From Caldilineaceae bacterium (GTDB taxonomy: Bacteria > Chloroflexota > Anaerolineae > Caldilineales > Caldilineaceae), in assembly GCA_022823185.1 (NCBI GenBank), contig JAJDXQ010000046.1, forward strand, positions 124,001-188,000: a stretch of DNA of 64,000 nt. The letters are read 5' to 3'. Of this stretch, positions 19,342 to 27,332 are shown piece by piece. Under the pieces are notes generated by a model. It did no database searches and had not been told where the DNA came from. It saw only the letters and a list, made by a program, of their open reading frames with translations. The translations under genes and the position numbers were made by a program. Numbering within the stretch: position 1 is the stretch's first letter; each line of letters begins with the position of its first letter.

Positions 19342-19376
19342 ACAAGGCCCTGCCTTTGGCGGGGTCTTGTATTTTC
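19342..19376 (+). terminator. Intrinsic terminator of the small RNA element
   Basis: A 13-bp stem (19342-19354 with 19358-19370, eleven Watson-Crick and two G-U pairs) with a TTT loop, followed by ATTTTCT. It begins 7 nt after the 14-bp hairpin. Confidence 0.8.
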
Positions 19377-19493
19377 TGGGGCGTAGGCCGCCCCGCAATG
19401 CCGCCACTGTATCGGGAACGGAAAAAACTCCCTATGTGGGAAGGAGATTCTGCAAAATTACGATCAGAGCGGCATCGGCAGTGTGATGAGGTA

Positions 19494-19511
19494 GTTCACA
19501 GACGGTTCACA
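19494..19511 (+). promoter_or_regulatory. GTTCACA direct repeat upstream of the P450 gene
   Basis: GTTCACA occurs at 19494-19500 and 19505-19511, 11 bp apart (one helical turn), about 105-120 bp before the P450 start. This is the layout of a tandem operator half-site, but the regulator is unknown. Confidence 0.3.
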
Positions 19512-19613
19512 TAGTGTCTTTTCCCGAGTCCGCCCGTTCAAGTCGCTGGCGTTTGAAAGGCGGCCCAGAGTGACGAAGAGCGAAGCGGACAGGCTTGAAA
19601 AGGAGTAAACCCC

Positions 19614-20999
19614 ATGACCAGCGCAGTCGCCCCAATGAAGCGGCGGACGGCGCCGCCCGTTGTACGAGCTCACTGGCTCTATGGCAACGTCGGACGCCTG
19701 AAGCGTGACCCGCTTGGAAGTTTGCAGGAGTTTGTATCCGAAGTAGGTCCTGCGGTCAAGTACCGGTTCTTTGCCCGGTTGTGGGGCTATCTGTTCGTCC
19801 ACCCCGACCACTGCCAGCATATCCTTCAAGACAACTACAAGAATTTCACGAAGTTGCCCCATCCCACCTTCCTGCTGTTATATCCACTGATCGGGAAGGG
19901 TCTGCTGAGCAATGACGGCGAGTCGTGGCTCAGTCAGCGGCGTCTGGCCCAGCCAGCCTTCCATCGCAGACGGATTCAAGGGATGGGAGAGACCATGACG
20001 GCGGCGGCGGAACGGCGCTTCTCCCGATGGGAGGCGTTTGTTCGCTCCGGGGACGTAATCGCCTTTGACCGCGAAATCATGGAGCTGACTCTCGACATCG
20101 CCGGCAGGACGCTTTTCAGCGTCGATTTGACCAACGAGGCCCGAGAAGTCGGCGATACCTTCGGCAGGCTGAATCAGCTATTCGTGAAATTGGTGGTTTC
20201 GCCTGCTTCGCTCTACACAATGCGGATCCCATTCTGGCCCAGCACGCGCCGGGTCAAGCGCGATGTTGGCGCGCTTGACCGACTGATCTACGGTATGATT
20301 GACGGCAGGCGCGAGTCCGGAACCCCGGGCAATGATTTGATGGGGATGCTGCTGTCCGCACGCGACGCGGATACCGGCGAAGGGATGGACGGGAAACAGC
20401 TGCGCGATGAGGTAATCACCCTGTTAATCGCCGGACACGAAACAACTGCGCTGCTTCTCACGTGGTTCTTCTACTGCCTGGCCAAATACCCGGATGTTGA
20501 GGCTCAGGTTCACGACGAAGTGGACCGAATCCTGAATGGCCGACTGCCGACTGTCGAGGACATACCCAATCTTGTCTATACGCGCCAGGTGGTTGACGAA
20601 ACGATGCGTCTTTACCCTCCTGCTTATGCACTATCCCGCTTTTGCAACCACGACGATGCCGTTGGTGGTTACGATCTGCCAGAAAAATCAGTGATTACGC
20701 TGAGCCCCTTTATCACCCACAGGCACCCTGAGTTCTGGCCGAACCCGCTTGCATTCGATCCCGAACGCTTCTCTCCCCAGGCCGCGAAGGACCGTCATCG
20801 GTTTGCCTACATTCCCTTCGGCGCGGGGCCGCGGCAATGCATCGGCGAAGGGTTTGCGCTGACCGAAAGTGTCCTGGTCGCCGCAGCGATCGCGCAGCGA
20901 TTCCGGTTGCGGAGTCCGGACGATCATGCCGCCGAGCTGGACCCGCAAATCACCCTTCATCCCATGGGAGGAATGCCTCTGATCTTCGAGAGTCGCTAA
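19614..20999 (+). CDS. Cytochrome P450
   Basis: A 461-aa soluble haem-thiolate monooxygenase. AAGGAG lies 10 nt upstream of the ATG. Family motifs are complete and in order: I-helix AGHETTALLLTWFF (oxygen activation), K-helix ETMRLYPPA (ExxR), the PERF-type segment FDPERFSP, and haem loop FGAGPRQCIGEGFA with the axial cysteine at residue 409. There is no N-terminal membrane anchor. The layout resembles CYP102/CYP110-like bacterial P450s that oxidise fatty acids or terpenoids, but substrate cannot be assigned. No ferredoxin or reductase gene is adjacent, so redox partners must be encoded elsewhere. It is a single-gene unit preceded by the small RNA element. Confidence 0.95.
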   Translation: MTSAVAPMKRRTAPPVVRAHWLYGNVGRLKRDPLGSLQEFVSEVGPAVKYRFFARLWGYLFVHPDHCQHILQDNYKNFTKLPHPTFLLLYPLIGKGLLSNDGESWLSQRRLAQPAFHRRRIQGMGETMTAAAERRFSRWEAFVRSGDVIAFDREIMELTLDIAGRTLFSVDLTNEAREVGDTFGRLNQLFVKLVVSPASLYTMRIPFWPSTRRVKRDVGALDRLIYGMIDGRRESGTPGNDLMGMLLSARDADTGEGMDGKQLRDEVITLLIAGHETTALLLTWFFYCLAKYPDVEAQVHDEVDRILNGRLPTVEDIPNLVYTRQVVDETMRLYPPAYALSRFCNHDDAVGGYDLPEKSVITLSPFITHRHPEFWPNPLAFDPERFSPQAAKDRHRFAYIPFGAGPRQCIGEGFALTESVLVAAAIAQRFRLRSPDDHAAELDPQITLHPMGGMPLIFESR

Positions 21000-21023
21000 T
21001 TCTCCTTTGCGGCAAGTCGACCT

Positions 21024-21066
21024 GCCAGGGACCGGCCTCCCGAAAAAAAACGTCCGGTTTCCTGGC
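21024..21066 (+). other. Imperfect hairpin after the P450 gene
   Basis: GCCAGG (21024-21029) pairs with CCTGGC (21061-21066) and ACCGG (21031-21035) with CCGGT (21054-21058); a bulge separates the two stems and the loop contains A8. No T-run follows, so it is not a standard intrinsic terminator. The 21000-21342 gap otherwise holds only the thuA promoter. Confidence 0.3.
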
Positions 21067-21161
21067 GCCCCTTCTGAACCCTTGAGGCAGGGGCCGGTAC
21101 GAAGGGGCTCTTCACAGCTCGCTATCCCTCCGGACCTGCACGAACCCGTTCCACCAATTCA

Positions 21162-21190
21162 TTGTAGCTTCCCCAGACGGGTGCTATACT
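21162..21190 (+). promoter_or_regulatory. Probable promoter of the thuA-like operon
   Basis: TTGTAG (21162-21167), a 17-nt spacer, then TATACT (21185-21190, 5 of 6 matches). It lies about 150 bp before the ThuA-domain gene, giving a long 5' leader. Confidence 0.5.
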
Positions 21191-21342
21191 GGCCGTCATA
21201 GCATTCAACGCGCCTGAAGAACTTTCACCGCGGCAAACGAAAACAACTGCGAAACGTCAGATTGAGTGGAGGGATGGGCAAGAAACAGCCCGCAATCGGC
21301 GGATAGGCGCGAACAAACGCAAGTACAAGGAGTCAGTTTCCG

Positions 21343-21993
21343 ATGACAAAGAGATCGTTGATGGTTTGGGGCGGGTGGGAAGGCCACGAACCCAAGCAGT
21401 GCGTGGACATTTTCGCGCCGTTGATTCGAGATGCCGGCTTCGAGGTGGATGTCGAGTCCTCGCTAGACGTGTACACCGATAGCGAGCGAATGGCCTCCTA
21501 CGACGTCATATCGCAGGTCTTCACGATGAGCTCCATTACCAAGGAGCAGGAAGCGGGTCTGCTGGAAGCTGTCGCGAACGGCGCGGGCTTTGCCGGCTGG
21601 CACGGAGGTATGGCCGACGCCTTTCGCCAGAACACGGAATACCAGTTCATGGTTGGCGGGCAGTGGGTGGCCCATCCGGGAAACATCATTGACTACACGG
21701 TCAACATTGTCGATCAGAGCGACCCGATCACGGCAGGGCTGGAAGACTTTGCCATGCACAGTGAACAGTATCTGATGCACGTAGACCCCAGCAATGAAGT
21801 GCTGGCGACGACAACCTTCTCCGGCGAGCACGCAGCTTGGATCGAGGGTACGGTTATGCCGGTCGTATGGAAGCGGCGATGGGGCCAGGGCAGAATCTTC
21901 TACTGTTCGCTGGGACACGTGGCCAAGGATTTCGATGTCCCTGAGGCAAAGGAGATCGTGCGACGTGGAATCATTTGGGCGGCAAGAACCTGA
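21343..21993 (+). CDS. ThuA-domain (glutamine amidotransferase-fold) protein
   Basis: A 216-aa cytoplasmic protein of the ThuA family, named for trehalose utilisation in rhizobia. AAGGAG precedes the ATG. Characteristic stretches are [19 protein letters not shown] (~7-25), [18 protein letters not shown] (~77-94), the [20 protein letters not shown] segment, and the closing [17 protein letters not shown]. The whole family length is covered, with no extra domain. ThuA proteins often pair with Gfo/Idh/MocA oxidoreductases in sugar-modification operons, and such a gene follows here after 56 bp. The actual carbohydrate substrate is unknown. Confidence 0.85.
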   Translation: MTKRSLMVWGGWEGHEPKQCVDIFAPLIRDAGFEVDVESSLDVYTDSERMASYDVISQVFTMSSITKEQEAGLLEAVANGAGFAGWHGGMADAFRQNTEYQFMVGGQWVAHPGNIIDYTVNIVDQSDPITAGLEDFAMHSEQYLMHVDPSNEVLATTTFSGEHAAWIEGTVMPVVWKRRWGQGRIFYCSLGHVAKDFDVPEAKEIVRRGIIWAART

Positions 21994-22049
21994 CCGTGTC
22001 CGAAACATCATTCTGACAGCAACGAACCAGAAGAGAAGGGGAGTTGAAG

Positions 22050-23159
22050 ATGGGACTGCCAGCGCGAATCGGCATCGTCGGTTGCGGCATCATCAGCAGC
22101 CGCTATATTGAAGTAAGCCGGGAACTGCCGGAGATTGAAATTGTCGCCTGCGCCGACGTGATCGCTGACGCGGCTGAGGCCCAGGCCGAGAAGTACGGAC
22201 TCAGGCGCCTGTCACTCGACGATCTGTACGCCGCGCCGGATATAGATATGGTGCTCAATCTCACGCCTCCTCCCGCCCACTTTTCCGTAAGCAAGACCGC
22301 CCTGGAAGCAGGGAAAGCTGTCTACAGTGAGAAGCCCCTGGCCGCGACCTTCGCCGAGGGCAGAGAGCTGCTGGCGCTCGCCACCGAGAAGGAGCTTCGC
22401 ATTGGCTGCGCGCCGGATACTTTCCTCGGGGCTGGGCACCAGTCGGCGCGTTTGTACCTGGACGAGGGCATCATCGGCGCTCCAGTCGCGGCCAACGCGT
22501 TCATGATGAGCCGCGGGCACGAATACTGGCACGCAAACCCTGCCTTCTACTACAAACCGGGCGGGGGCCCCATGCTGGACATGGGCGTCTACTACCTGAC
22601 TGCGCTGGTCAATCTTCTCGGGCCCGTAACGCGCGTGACAGGAACCGCGCGAGCGACATGGTCAGAGCGCACGATTCTCAGCCAGCCGCGGCGGGGTGAA
22701 GTGATCCAGGTGGAAGTCCCCACCTACGTGACCGGCGTGCTGGATTTCGCATGCGGAGCCATCGGCACAGTGATCACGACATTTGATACGAAGGCATCCA
22801 ATCTGCCGAAAATCGAGCTGTACGGCGCGACCGGTTCGCTCGATCTGCCCGACCCGAACACTTTTGGCGGCCCGCTGCAACTGCGCACAGCCGAGGGCGA
22901 GTCATGGAAGGAACTGCCCCTCAGGCTCGGCCATGCCGGCAACAGCCGGGGATTGGGCCCGGCGGACATGGCGGTCAGCGCGGTTGAAGACAGGCCGCAT
23001 CGCGCCAGCGGGGAGATGGCGCTGCATGTGCTTGAGATCATGGAGGCAATTCACGTCGCTTCCGAGACGGGACGCCACGTGGAGTTGACGACTCGCTGCG
23101 ACCGTCCGGAGCCGCTGCCAGAAGGTGTCTACGAGGGAGTCAGGCCCGCCCCTGGCTGA
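22050..23159 (+). CDS. Gfo/Idh/MocA-family oxidoreductase
   Basis: A 369-aa NAD(P)-dependent sugar or cyclitol dehydrogenase-like enzyme. I use the ATG at 22050, 6 nt after AAGGGGAG; the in-frame TTG at 22044 is less likely. The Rossmann fingerprint GIVGCGIISSRYIE is at the N terminus. The catalytic EKP motif is in VYSEKPLAATFAEG (~93-106), and the C-terminal alpha/beta sheet domain begins around residue 125 with GAPVAANAFMMSRGHEYWH. GGGPMLDMGVYYL is the conserved substrate-site segment. It is co-transcribed with the ThuA-like gene, which suggests joint action on a sugar, perhaps keto-sugar formation, but the substrate is unknown. Confidence 0.88.
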   Translation: MGLPARIGIVGCGIISSRYIEVSRELPEIEIVACADVIADAAEAQAEKYGLRRLSLDDLYAAPDIDMVLNLTPPPAHFSVSKTALEAGKAVYSEKPLAATFAEGRELLALATEKELRIGCAPDTFLGAGHQSARLYLDEGIIGAPVAANAFMMSRGHEYWHANPAFYYKPGGGPMLDMGVYYLTALVNLLGPVTRVTGTARATWSERTILSQPRRGEVIQVEVPTYVTGVLDFACGAIGTVITTFDTKASNLPKIELYGATGSLDLPDPNTFGGPLQLRTAEGESWKELPLRLGHAGNSRGLGPADMAVSAVEDRPHRASGEMALHVLEIMEAIHVASETGRHVELTTRCDRPEPLPEGVYEGVRPAPG

Positions 23160-23516
23160 GTCTGGTCTGTTTTCCGCACGAGCAGGTCCCCCGTCAATTG
23201 CACTGTCTGCCCCTGGAAGGGAGTACATACCAATTAGCATGCCCGCGCGTGCCGCGGGGAACTCTTCTCTTGTTCCAGCGCCGCCTGGTCACTGAACGTA
23301 AGGACTGAACGAAGTCGAGGACCCCGGCGTTCTTCTTCTTTCTTTCCAACCTGACGAGCTGGGGGGCAGTTCGCAGGGAATGCGTCGCATGCGCTGGCGT
23401 CGCCTACTTCTGTGTCCTTATGCTGCATCGTTGTGTTCGACAAAGGCGCTCCTGGGAACCTGAGGAGCGCGTAGGGCAGATCCTTTGCCAATGACTGTTA
23501 AGAGGCTCAGACGACA
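23160..23516. other. Intergenic region upstream of rtcB
   Basis: A 357-bp gap. I see no gene, tRNA, clear terminator or strong promoter in it. An AGAGG at 23501-23505 is the likely ribosome-binding site for the following GTG. Confidence 0.4.
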
Positions 23517-24755
23517 GTGCAAATGATTCAGGGCGTGCCTGTCTGGGGCGACCCGCTGGACAACGCGGTCAGACAGATCGTCAACTGCGCGGAGGATGCC
23601 GACGCGGTCGCGTTGATGGCGGACCATCACCTGGGCTATACGGTTCCGATTGGTGGCGTCGTGGCCTACCGTGACAAGCTGAACCCCGCTGGAGTCGGCT
23701 ATGACATCGCCTGCGGGAACAAAGCAATTCGCCTCGATATCCCGGCTGTCGAAGTGCGAGAGAATATAGAGTGGATCATGGACGATATCTGGGAGACCAT
23801 CTCCTTTGGAATCGGGCGCAAGAATAAGGAGCGGGTGGACCATCCCCTATTCGACGACGATCCGGCCTGGGACCTGCCAGTTGCCGCCAAACTGCGAAAA
23901 CTGGCGGCGGAACAGTTGGGAACCGTGGGCAGCGGCAATCATTATGTGGACCTGTTTGAGGATGAACAGCAGCGAATCTGGGTCGGCGTCCACTTTGGCT
24001 CCAGGGGGCTCGGCCATCGCCTTGCTACGCACTACATGAAGGCCGCCGACTCGGAACGGACTGGAGAATCGGGACCCGAACCGGAGCGCAAGGGGCGCGG
24101 GCGAAAACGGCGAAGCGCTCTTGAAGGCGTTCCGAGTTTACTTGGCGTTGACTCAGCCCTGGGGCAGGAGTATCTTGCCTGCATGCTGCTGGCGGGGCGG
24201 TATGCCTATGCAGGCCGCGACTGGGTATGCCAGCGCGTGGCCAGGATGCTGGGCGCGACAATCGTCGAGGAAATACACAACCATCACAACTTCGCCTGGA
24301 AGGAGCAACACGGGGGCGAAACGCTCTGGGTCACGAGGAAGGGCGCGACCCCGGCATTTCCCAGGCAGAAGGGCTTCGTGGGCGGATCGATGGGAGACAT
24401 TTCGGTCGTATTGGAAGGCATTGAAAGCGAAGAGGGTAAGCAGGCGCTCTATTCGACCGTGCATGGCGCGGGCCGGCTCATGTCACGTACGCAGGCTGCG
24501 GGCCGTTTCCGCTGGAGAAAAGGGCGCAAGGTGCAGGTCAAGCGGGGCCAGATCAGCCGCGAACAGATGCTGGCGCCGGTTCGGAAGTTGGGCGCGACGT
24601 TGCGCGGCGCGGGGACAGATGAGGCGCCACAGGTCTACAAGCGGCTGCCCGAAGTGCTGGCGCACCATAGCAATACGATTCGAATCCTGCATACACTCAC
24701 GCCGCTGGGCATCGCAATGGCCGGCGAGGACGAGTTCGATCCATACCGTGACTGA
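23517..24755 (+). CDS. rtcB: RNA-splicing ligase RtcB
   Basis: A 412-aa RtcB-family RNA ligase that joins 2',3'-cyclic phosphate or 3'-phosphate to 5'-OH ends using GTP and Mn2+. GTG at 23517 is chosen (ATG at 23523 is possible). Metal ligands are readable: Cys66 in GVGYDIACGN, His142 in GSGNHYVDL, His159 in HFGSRGLGH, and the NHHNF histidines (~255-259). KGATPAFPRQKGFVGGSMGD and the HGAGR motif with the GMP-accepting His316 complete the active site. A basic insertion (~181-203, Arg/Lys/Glu-rich) interrupts the usual fold. No archease or RtcA gene is adjacent. It could serve tRNA or rRNA repair after ribotoxin cleavage. Confidence 0.93.
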   Translation: MQMIQGVPVWGDPLDNAVRQIVNCAEDADAVALMADHHLGYTVPIGGVVAYRDKLNPAGVGYDIACGNKAIRLDIPAVEVRENIEWIMDDIWETISFGIGRKNKERVDHPLFDDDPAWDLPVAAKLRKLAAEQLGTVGSGNHYVDLFEDEQQRIWVGVHFGSRGLGHRLATHYMKAADSERTGESGPEPERKGRGRKRRSALEGVPSLLGVDSALGQEYLACMLLAGRYAYAGRDWVCQRVARMLGATIVEEIHNHHNFAWKEQHGGETLWVTRKGATPAFPRQKGFVGGSMGDISVVLEGIESEEGKQALYSTVHGAGRLMSRTQAAGRFRWRKGRKVQVKRGQISREQMLAPVRKLGATLRGAGTDEAPQVYKRLPEVLAHHSNTIRILHTLTPLGIAMAGEDEFDPYRD

Positions 24756-24837
24756 ATGAGTAACCCGCCGGCGGCGGCCTCCCGACACGCCTCGTTGATG
24801 GAGGCCGCCGACTCATCTGTCGTCCGAACCTGACGCG

Positions 24838-25110
24838 TTATGCCTCCTTCAGCAGTCCCTTGCCCTCCGCCTCTCCCAGCACCTTTTGAATCGTCTCGAC
24901 CAGCTGGCGGGCGGACTCAACGCTCAGTTCCACAGCAACGCGGGCCCCGGGGCCGCGGCTCTCGTTGACGAAGTCGATGTTCAGAGCGTGTTCCTCGGGT
25001 GCGTGAAAGGGGTGGTCCCAACTCACGTTTGCCTGGTCCATATCGAACCAGCCGCCCGCCCCCTTGCCGAAGCCTTCAAGCGGGACTTTCTGGACGATCA
25101 TCGTACACAT
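24838..25110 (-). CDS. Small conserved protein of unknown function (DUF6295-like)
   Basis: A 90-aa protein beginning MCTMIVQKVPLEGFGKGAGG. It has a central HPFHAPEEHALNIDFVNE stretch and a C-terminal amphipathic helix (ESARQLVETIQKVLGEAE). No signal peptide, membrane helix or Cys cluster is seen. From memory it resembles the short DUF6295 family, but I cannot verify that. The pattern is too well organised for a random frame, and coding context supports it: same strand as, and 58 bp from, the dienelactone-hydrolase gene upstream. The His/Asn/Asp-rich core could bind metal, but no function can be assigned. Confidence 0.65.
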   Translation of the reverse strand: MCTMIVQKVPLEGFGKGAGGWFDMDQANVSWDHPFHAPEEHALNIDFVNESRGPGARVAVELSVESARQLVETIQKVLGEAEGKGLLKEA

Positions 25111-25168
25111 TATAGCAATCCTCCTTGATCGGATACTTGACCCGTTTCCAATGCGTCTTCTTCAGGGT

Positions 25169-25927
25169 TCAGGCGGCCAGTTTGTCGCCGAGGAAGGCCC
25201 AGATTTTTTCCCAACCCTCGACTGCCTGGGATTGGCGGTAGCTGGGGCGGTGATAGTAGAAGAAGCCGTGGCCGGCGCCATCGTACATGTGGAATTCGTA
25301 GTCCTTGCCGTGGCGCTTGAGGGCTTCCTCGTGAACTGCGACGTCTTCAACGGTTGGGCTGTGATCTTCGGCGCCGAACAGGCCAAGAACAGGGCAGTTG
25401 AGGTCGGCAGTGTAGTCTACGGGCGCGACAGGCCGCTGCAGTGTGAGCTGGTCTGATTGCATGACAACACCGCCGCCCCAACAGTCAACAACGGCGTCGA
25501 AGCCCGCGACCCGGCTGGCGGCCAGAACAGCATGCCTTCCGCCCGAGCAGGTGCCAAACACGCCGACTTTGCCGTTCAGATTGGGTAGGGCCCGGAGGTA
25601 CTTCATTGCAGCCTCGATGTCCGCCACGGCCTGATCGTCGGGAACACCGCCATCGGCGCGTACCGCCGCGGCCACGTCGTCGGGAGAGCCATGGCCGGTT
25701 CGTTCATACAGATTCGGCGAAATTGAGGCGTACCCGTGATGCGCAAACCGCCTGGTTGCCTCGCGGTACCATTCGTCCCAGCCAGGCATGTGATGAATGA
25801 GCACCATGCCCGGGAAGGGCCCTTTCCCTAACGGACGGGCGCAGTAGGCGAGGACCCGGTCTCCGTTCGCTCCCTGGATGGCGACGGTTTCGGCGAGCAT
25901 ACCTTCATACTGATCGGTTGTATACAT
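25169..25927 (-). CDS. Dienelactone hydrolase family protein
   Basis: A 252-aa cytoplasmic alpha/beta-hydrolase. The nucleophile elbow is GTCSGG with Cys127, the acid is Asp188 in GAEDHSPT, and the base is His220 in GAGHGFF; a Cys nucleophile is the hallmark of true dienelactone hydrolases. The PGMVLIHHMPGWDEW segment carries the oxyanion region. Dienelactone hydrolases open 4-carboxymethylene-butenolide in chlorocatechol breakdown, but many homologues act on other lactones or esters, so substrate is open. No other aromatic-degradation gene is nearby. The small DUF6295-like gene lies 58 bp downstream. Confidence 0.9.
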   Translation of the reverse strand: MYTTDQYEGMLAETVAIQGANGDRVLAYCARPLGKGPFPGMVLIHHMPGWDEWYREATRRFAHHGYASISPNLYERTGHGSPDDVAAAVRADGGVPDDQAVADIEAAMKYLRALPNLNGKVGVFGTCSGGRHAVLAASRVAGFDAVVDCWGGGVVMQSDQLTLQRPVAPVDYTADLNCPVLGLFGAEDHSPTVEDVAVHEEALKRHGKDYEFHMYDGAGHGFFYYHRPSYRQSQAVEGWEKIWAFLGDKLAA

Positions 25928-26366
25928 TGTGTATTCTCCTGGAGTCTTGAAAGGGGTTGCCGGCGCAGGACTTAAGGCGGCAGCTTCGCAACGCGGCTCG
26001 AACTGCCCTGCATCACATCCAACTGCTGCGCGGCCAGTCCCGGCGGATTCCGCTTAGCATACCACAGTCCAGCGCAAATGCGACTGCATCAAGCCGAAAA
26101 ACAGGGCTTTCTTCAACTTGATTTGCAAATGATAGCGAACTAAAATAGATCGAATCAGGCCCCATGCAGGGTCTCAAGAAAACTACAATCCGGGACGGTT
26201 ACTCCATCTGTCGGCATACAGTTATCAGATCGGCCTGCGCGGCGCCGCGAAATGTCGGCCAGCGATTATGAGGTGACATTGGCTCGGGTCCCTTCAAGTT
26301 GATCCTGGCCCGAAGTCCATTGATGAGTCGGAGTAGAGAGTATCCTCAGCCCCACAAGGTGACCCA
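25928..26366. other. Divergent intergenic region (hydrolase / Nudix)
   Basis: A 439-bp gap between leftward hydrolase and rightward Nudix genes, more AT-rich than the flanks around 26100-26150. It holds the predicted promoter at 26118-26146. Nothing else is recognisable. Confidence 0.4.
26118..26146 (+). promoter_or_regulatory. Probable promoter of the Nudix gene
   Basis: TTGATT (26118-26123), 17-nt spacer, TAAAAT (26141-26146, 5 of 6 matches), in an AT-rich patch about 220 bp upstream of the Nudix start. Confidence 0.5.
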
Positions 26367-27122
26367 ATGAATATTCTGCCACATGCGGTAAACCGATTTA
26401 ATGGCATTGAAATCAACTCCGAGGATCTGCCGGCCAAGCCCGAAGAGTTTGCGGCGAGCCTTTCGTCTTCCCTTATCAAATGGATCCAGGATGGCCGATT
26501 TCTTGTCTGGCTGCATTTACCGATTGAGCGGGCCCCCCTGATCCCGATCTCAACCGCGGCAGGATTCGTCTTTCATCATACTGAAGAAAACTATGTGCTC
26601 CTGGTTCGCAGACTGCAGGAGGATGCCCTGGTTCCAGGCTATGCAACGCACTACATTGGCGCAGGCGGCGTGGCGATCAACGAGCGTCAGGAGCTGCTGG
26701 TCGTTTCCGAAAGGCACAGAGGTTCATCGCGGCCATACTATAAATTGCCCGGCGGCGCGCTCCATCCCGGCGAACACCTGGCTGCGGCTGTGGTGCGGGA
26801 AGTGCTGGAGGAGACCGGCGTGGAAACAAGGTTCGAGTCCGTTATCTGCTGGCGGCACTGGCACGGCTACCGCTATGGCAAATCGGATATCTATTTCATT
26901 TGCAGGCTTACTCCCCTTTCGGAGCGGATCGAGAGAGATGACTGGGAAATCGACGAGTGCCTGTGGATGCCCGTGAACGAGTATCTTCAGCATGATCTTG
27001 TCGGAGACTTCAACCGCGCCATCGTCGAGGCGGCCATCAGTACGCCCGGTCTGAAGAATACCTGGATGGACGGCTACGACGATCCAACCAGGCGGGAGTT
27101 CTACTGGCCTGAGTTTTCGTAG
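26367..27122 (+). CDS. Nudix hydrolase, NUDT6-like with N-terminal pre-Nudix domain
   Basis: A 251-aa Nudix hydrolase. The Nudix box GX5EX7REUXEEXGU is complete at residues 130-152 (GALHPGEHLAAAVVREVLEE, then TGV). Upstream is a ~95-residue pre-Nudix domain (INSEDLPAKPEEFAASLSSS, WIQDGRFLVWLHLPIERAPL) of the type in eukaryotic NUDT6 and plant NUDT2/6/7 proteins, some of which cleave ADP-ribose or NADH. GAGGVAINERQELLVVSER opens the Nudix fold. The next gene, 210 bp on and on the same strand, is an ADP-ribosylglycohydrolase homologue, so ADP-ribose is a sensible candidate substrate. That is inference only. Confidence 0.88.
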   Translation: MNILPHAVNRFNGIEINSEDLPAKPEEFAASLSSSLIKWIQDGRFLVWLHLPIERAPLIPISTAAGFVFHHTEENYVLLVRRLQEDALVPGYATHYIGAGGVAINERQELLVVSERHRGSSRPYYKLPGGALHPGEHLAAAVVREVLEETGVETRFESVICWRHWHGYRYGKSDIYFICRLTPLSERIERDDWEIDECLWMPVNEYLQHDLVGDFNRAIVEAAISTPGLKNTWMDGYDDPTRREFYWPEFS

Positions 27123-27332
27123 CCGCAACGACCTGACCGCCCTCACAGCTGTACGGAGTCGATGACCTGGCGCGCCATCCGGGTCGGGCGGAACGCGAGT
27201 CGAGTGCGCGAGATGCGGCGCGGGCTCTCTGTGGGTCTGTCCATTTGGCAGACATGTTTCAGAATGCCGGCTGTGGAGAAAATGGGCAAAGCTGAACGTT
27301 GGGCATGAAGGCAGAAAAGGAGAAGCGCAAGG

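Larger units (their letters stand above)
19230..19376 (+). ncRNA. Self-contained small transcript with switchable Shine-Dalgarno hairpin
   Basis: This span carries all parts of a short transcription unit. AAGGAGGTGAT (19243-19253) is an 11-nt perfect complement of the 16S rRNA 3' end, and it is followed by a 19-codon ORF. GGTCCGATAGCATC (19283-19296) pairs perfectly with GATGCTATCGGACC (19321-19334). Bases 19292-19301 (GCATCACCTC) also pair perfectly for 10 bp with 19246-19255 (GAGGTGATGC), which hides the Shine-Dalgarno. The two hairpins share 19292-19296, so they exclude each other. An intrinsic terminator closes the unit. I do not recognise it as a known RNA family. It could be an attenuator, a peptide gene or a regulatory RNA; the P450 gene starts 240 bp further on. 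Confidence 0.6.

Noticed and set aside
19388-19450. Cobalamin-riboswitch-like fragment (GCCGCCACTGTATCGGGAA followed by GTGGGAAGG)
   Set aside because: Two conserved-looking blocks are there, but the essential upstream GGTG-AATCC part of the B12 core and the usual P3-P6 layout are missing, and the downstream P450 is not a typical cobalamin-controlled gene. A covariance-model scan (Rfam RF00174) would decide.
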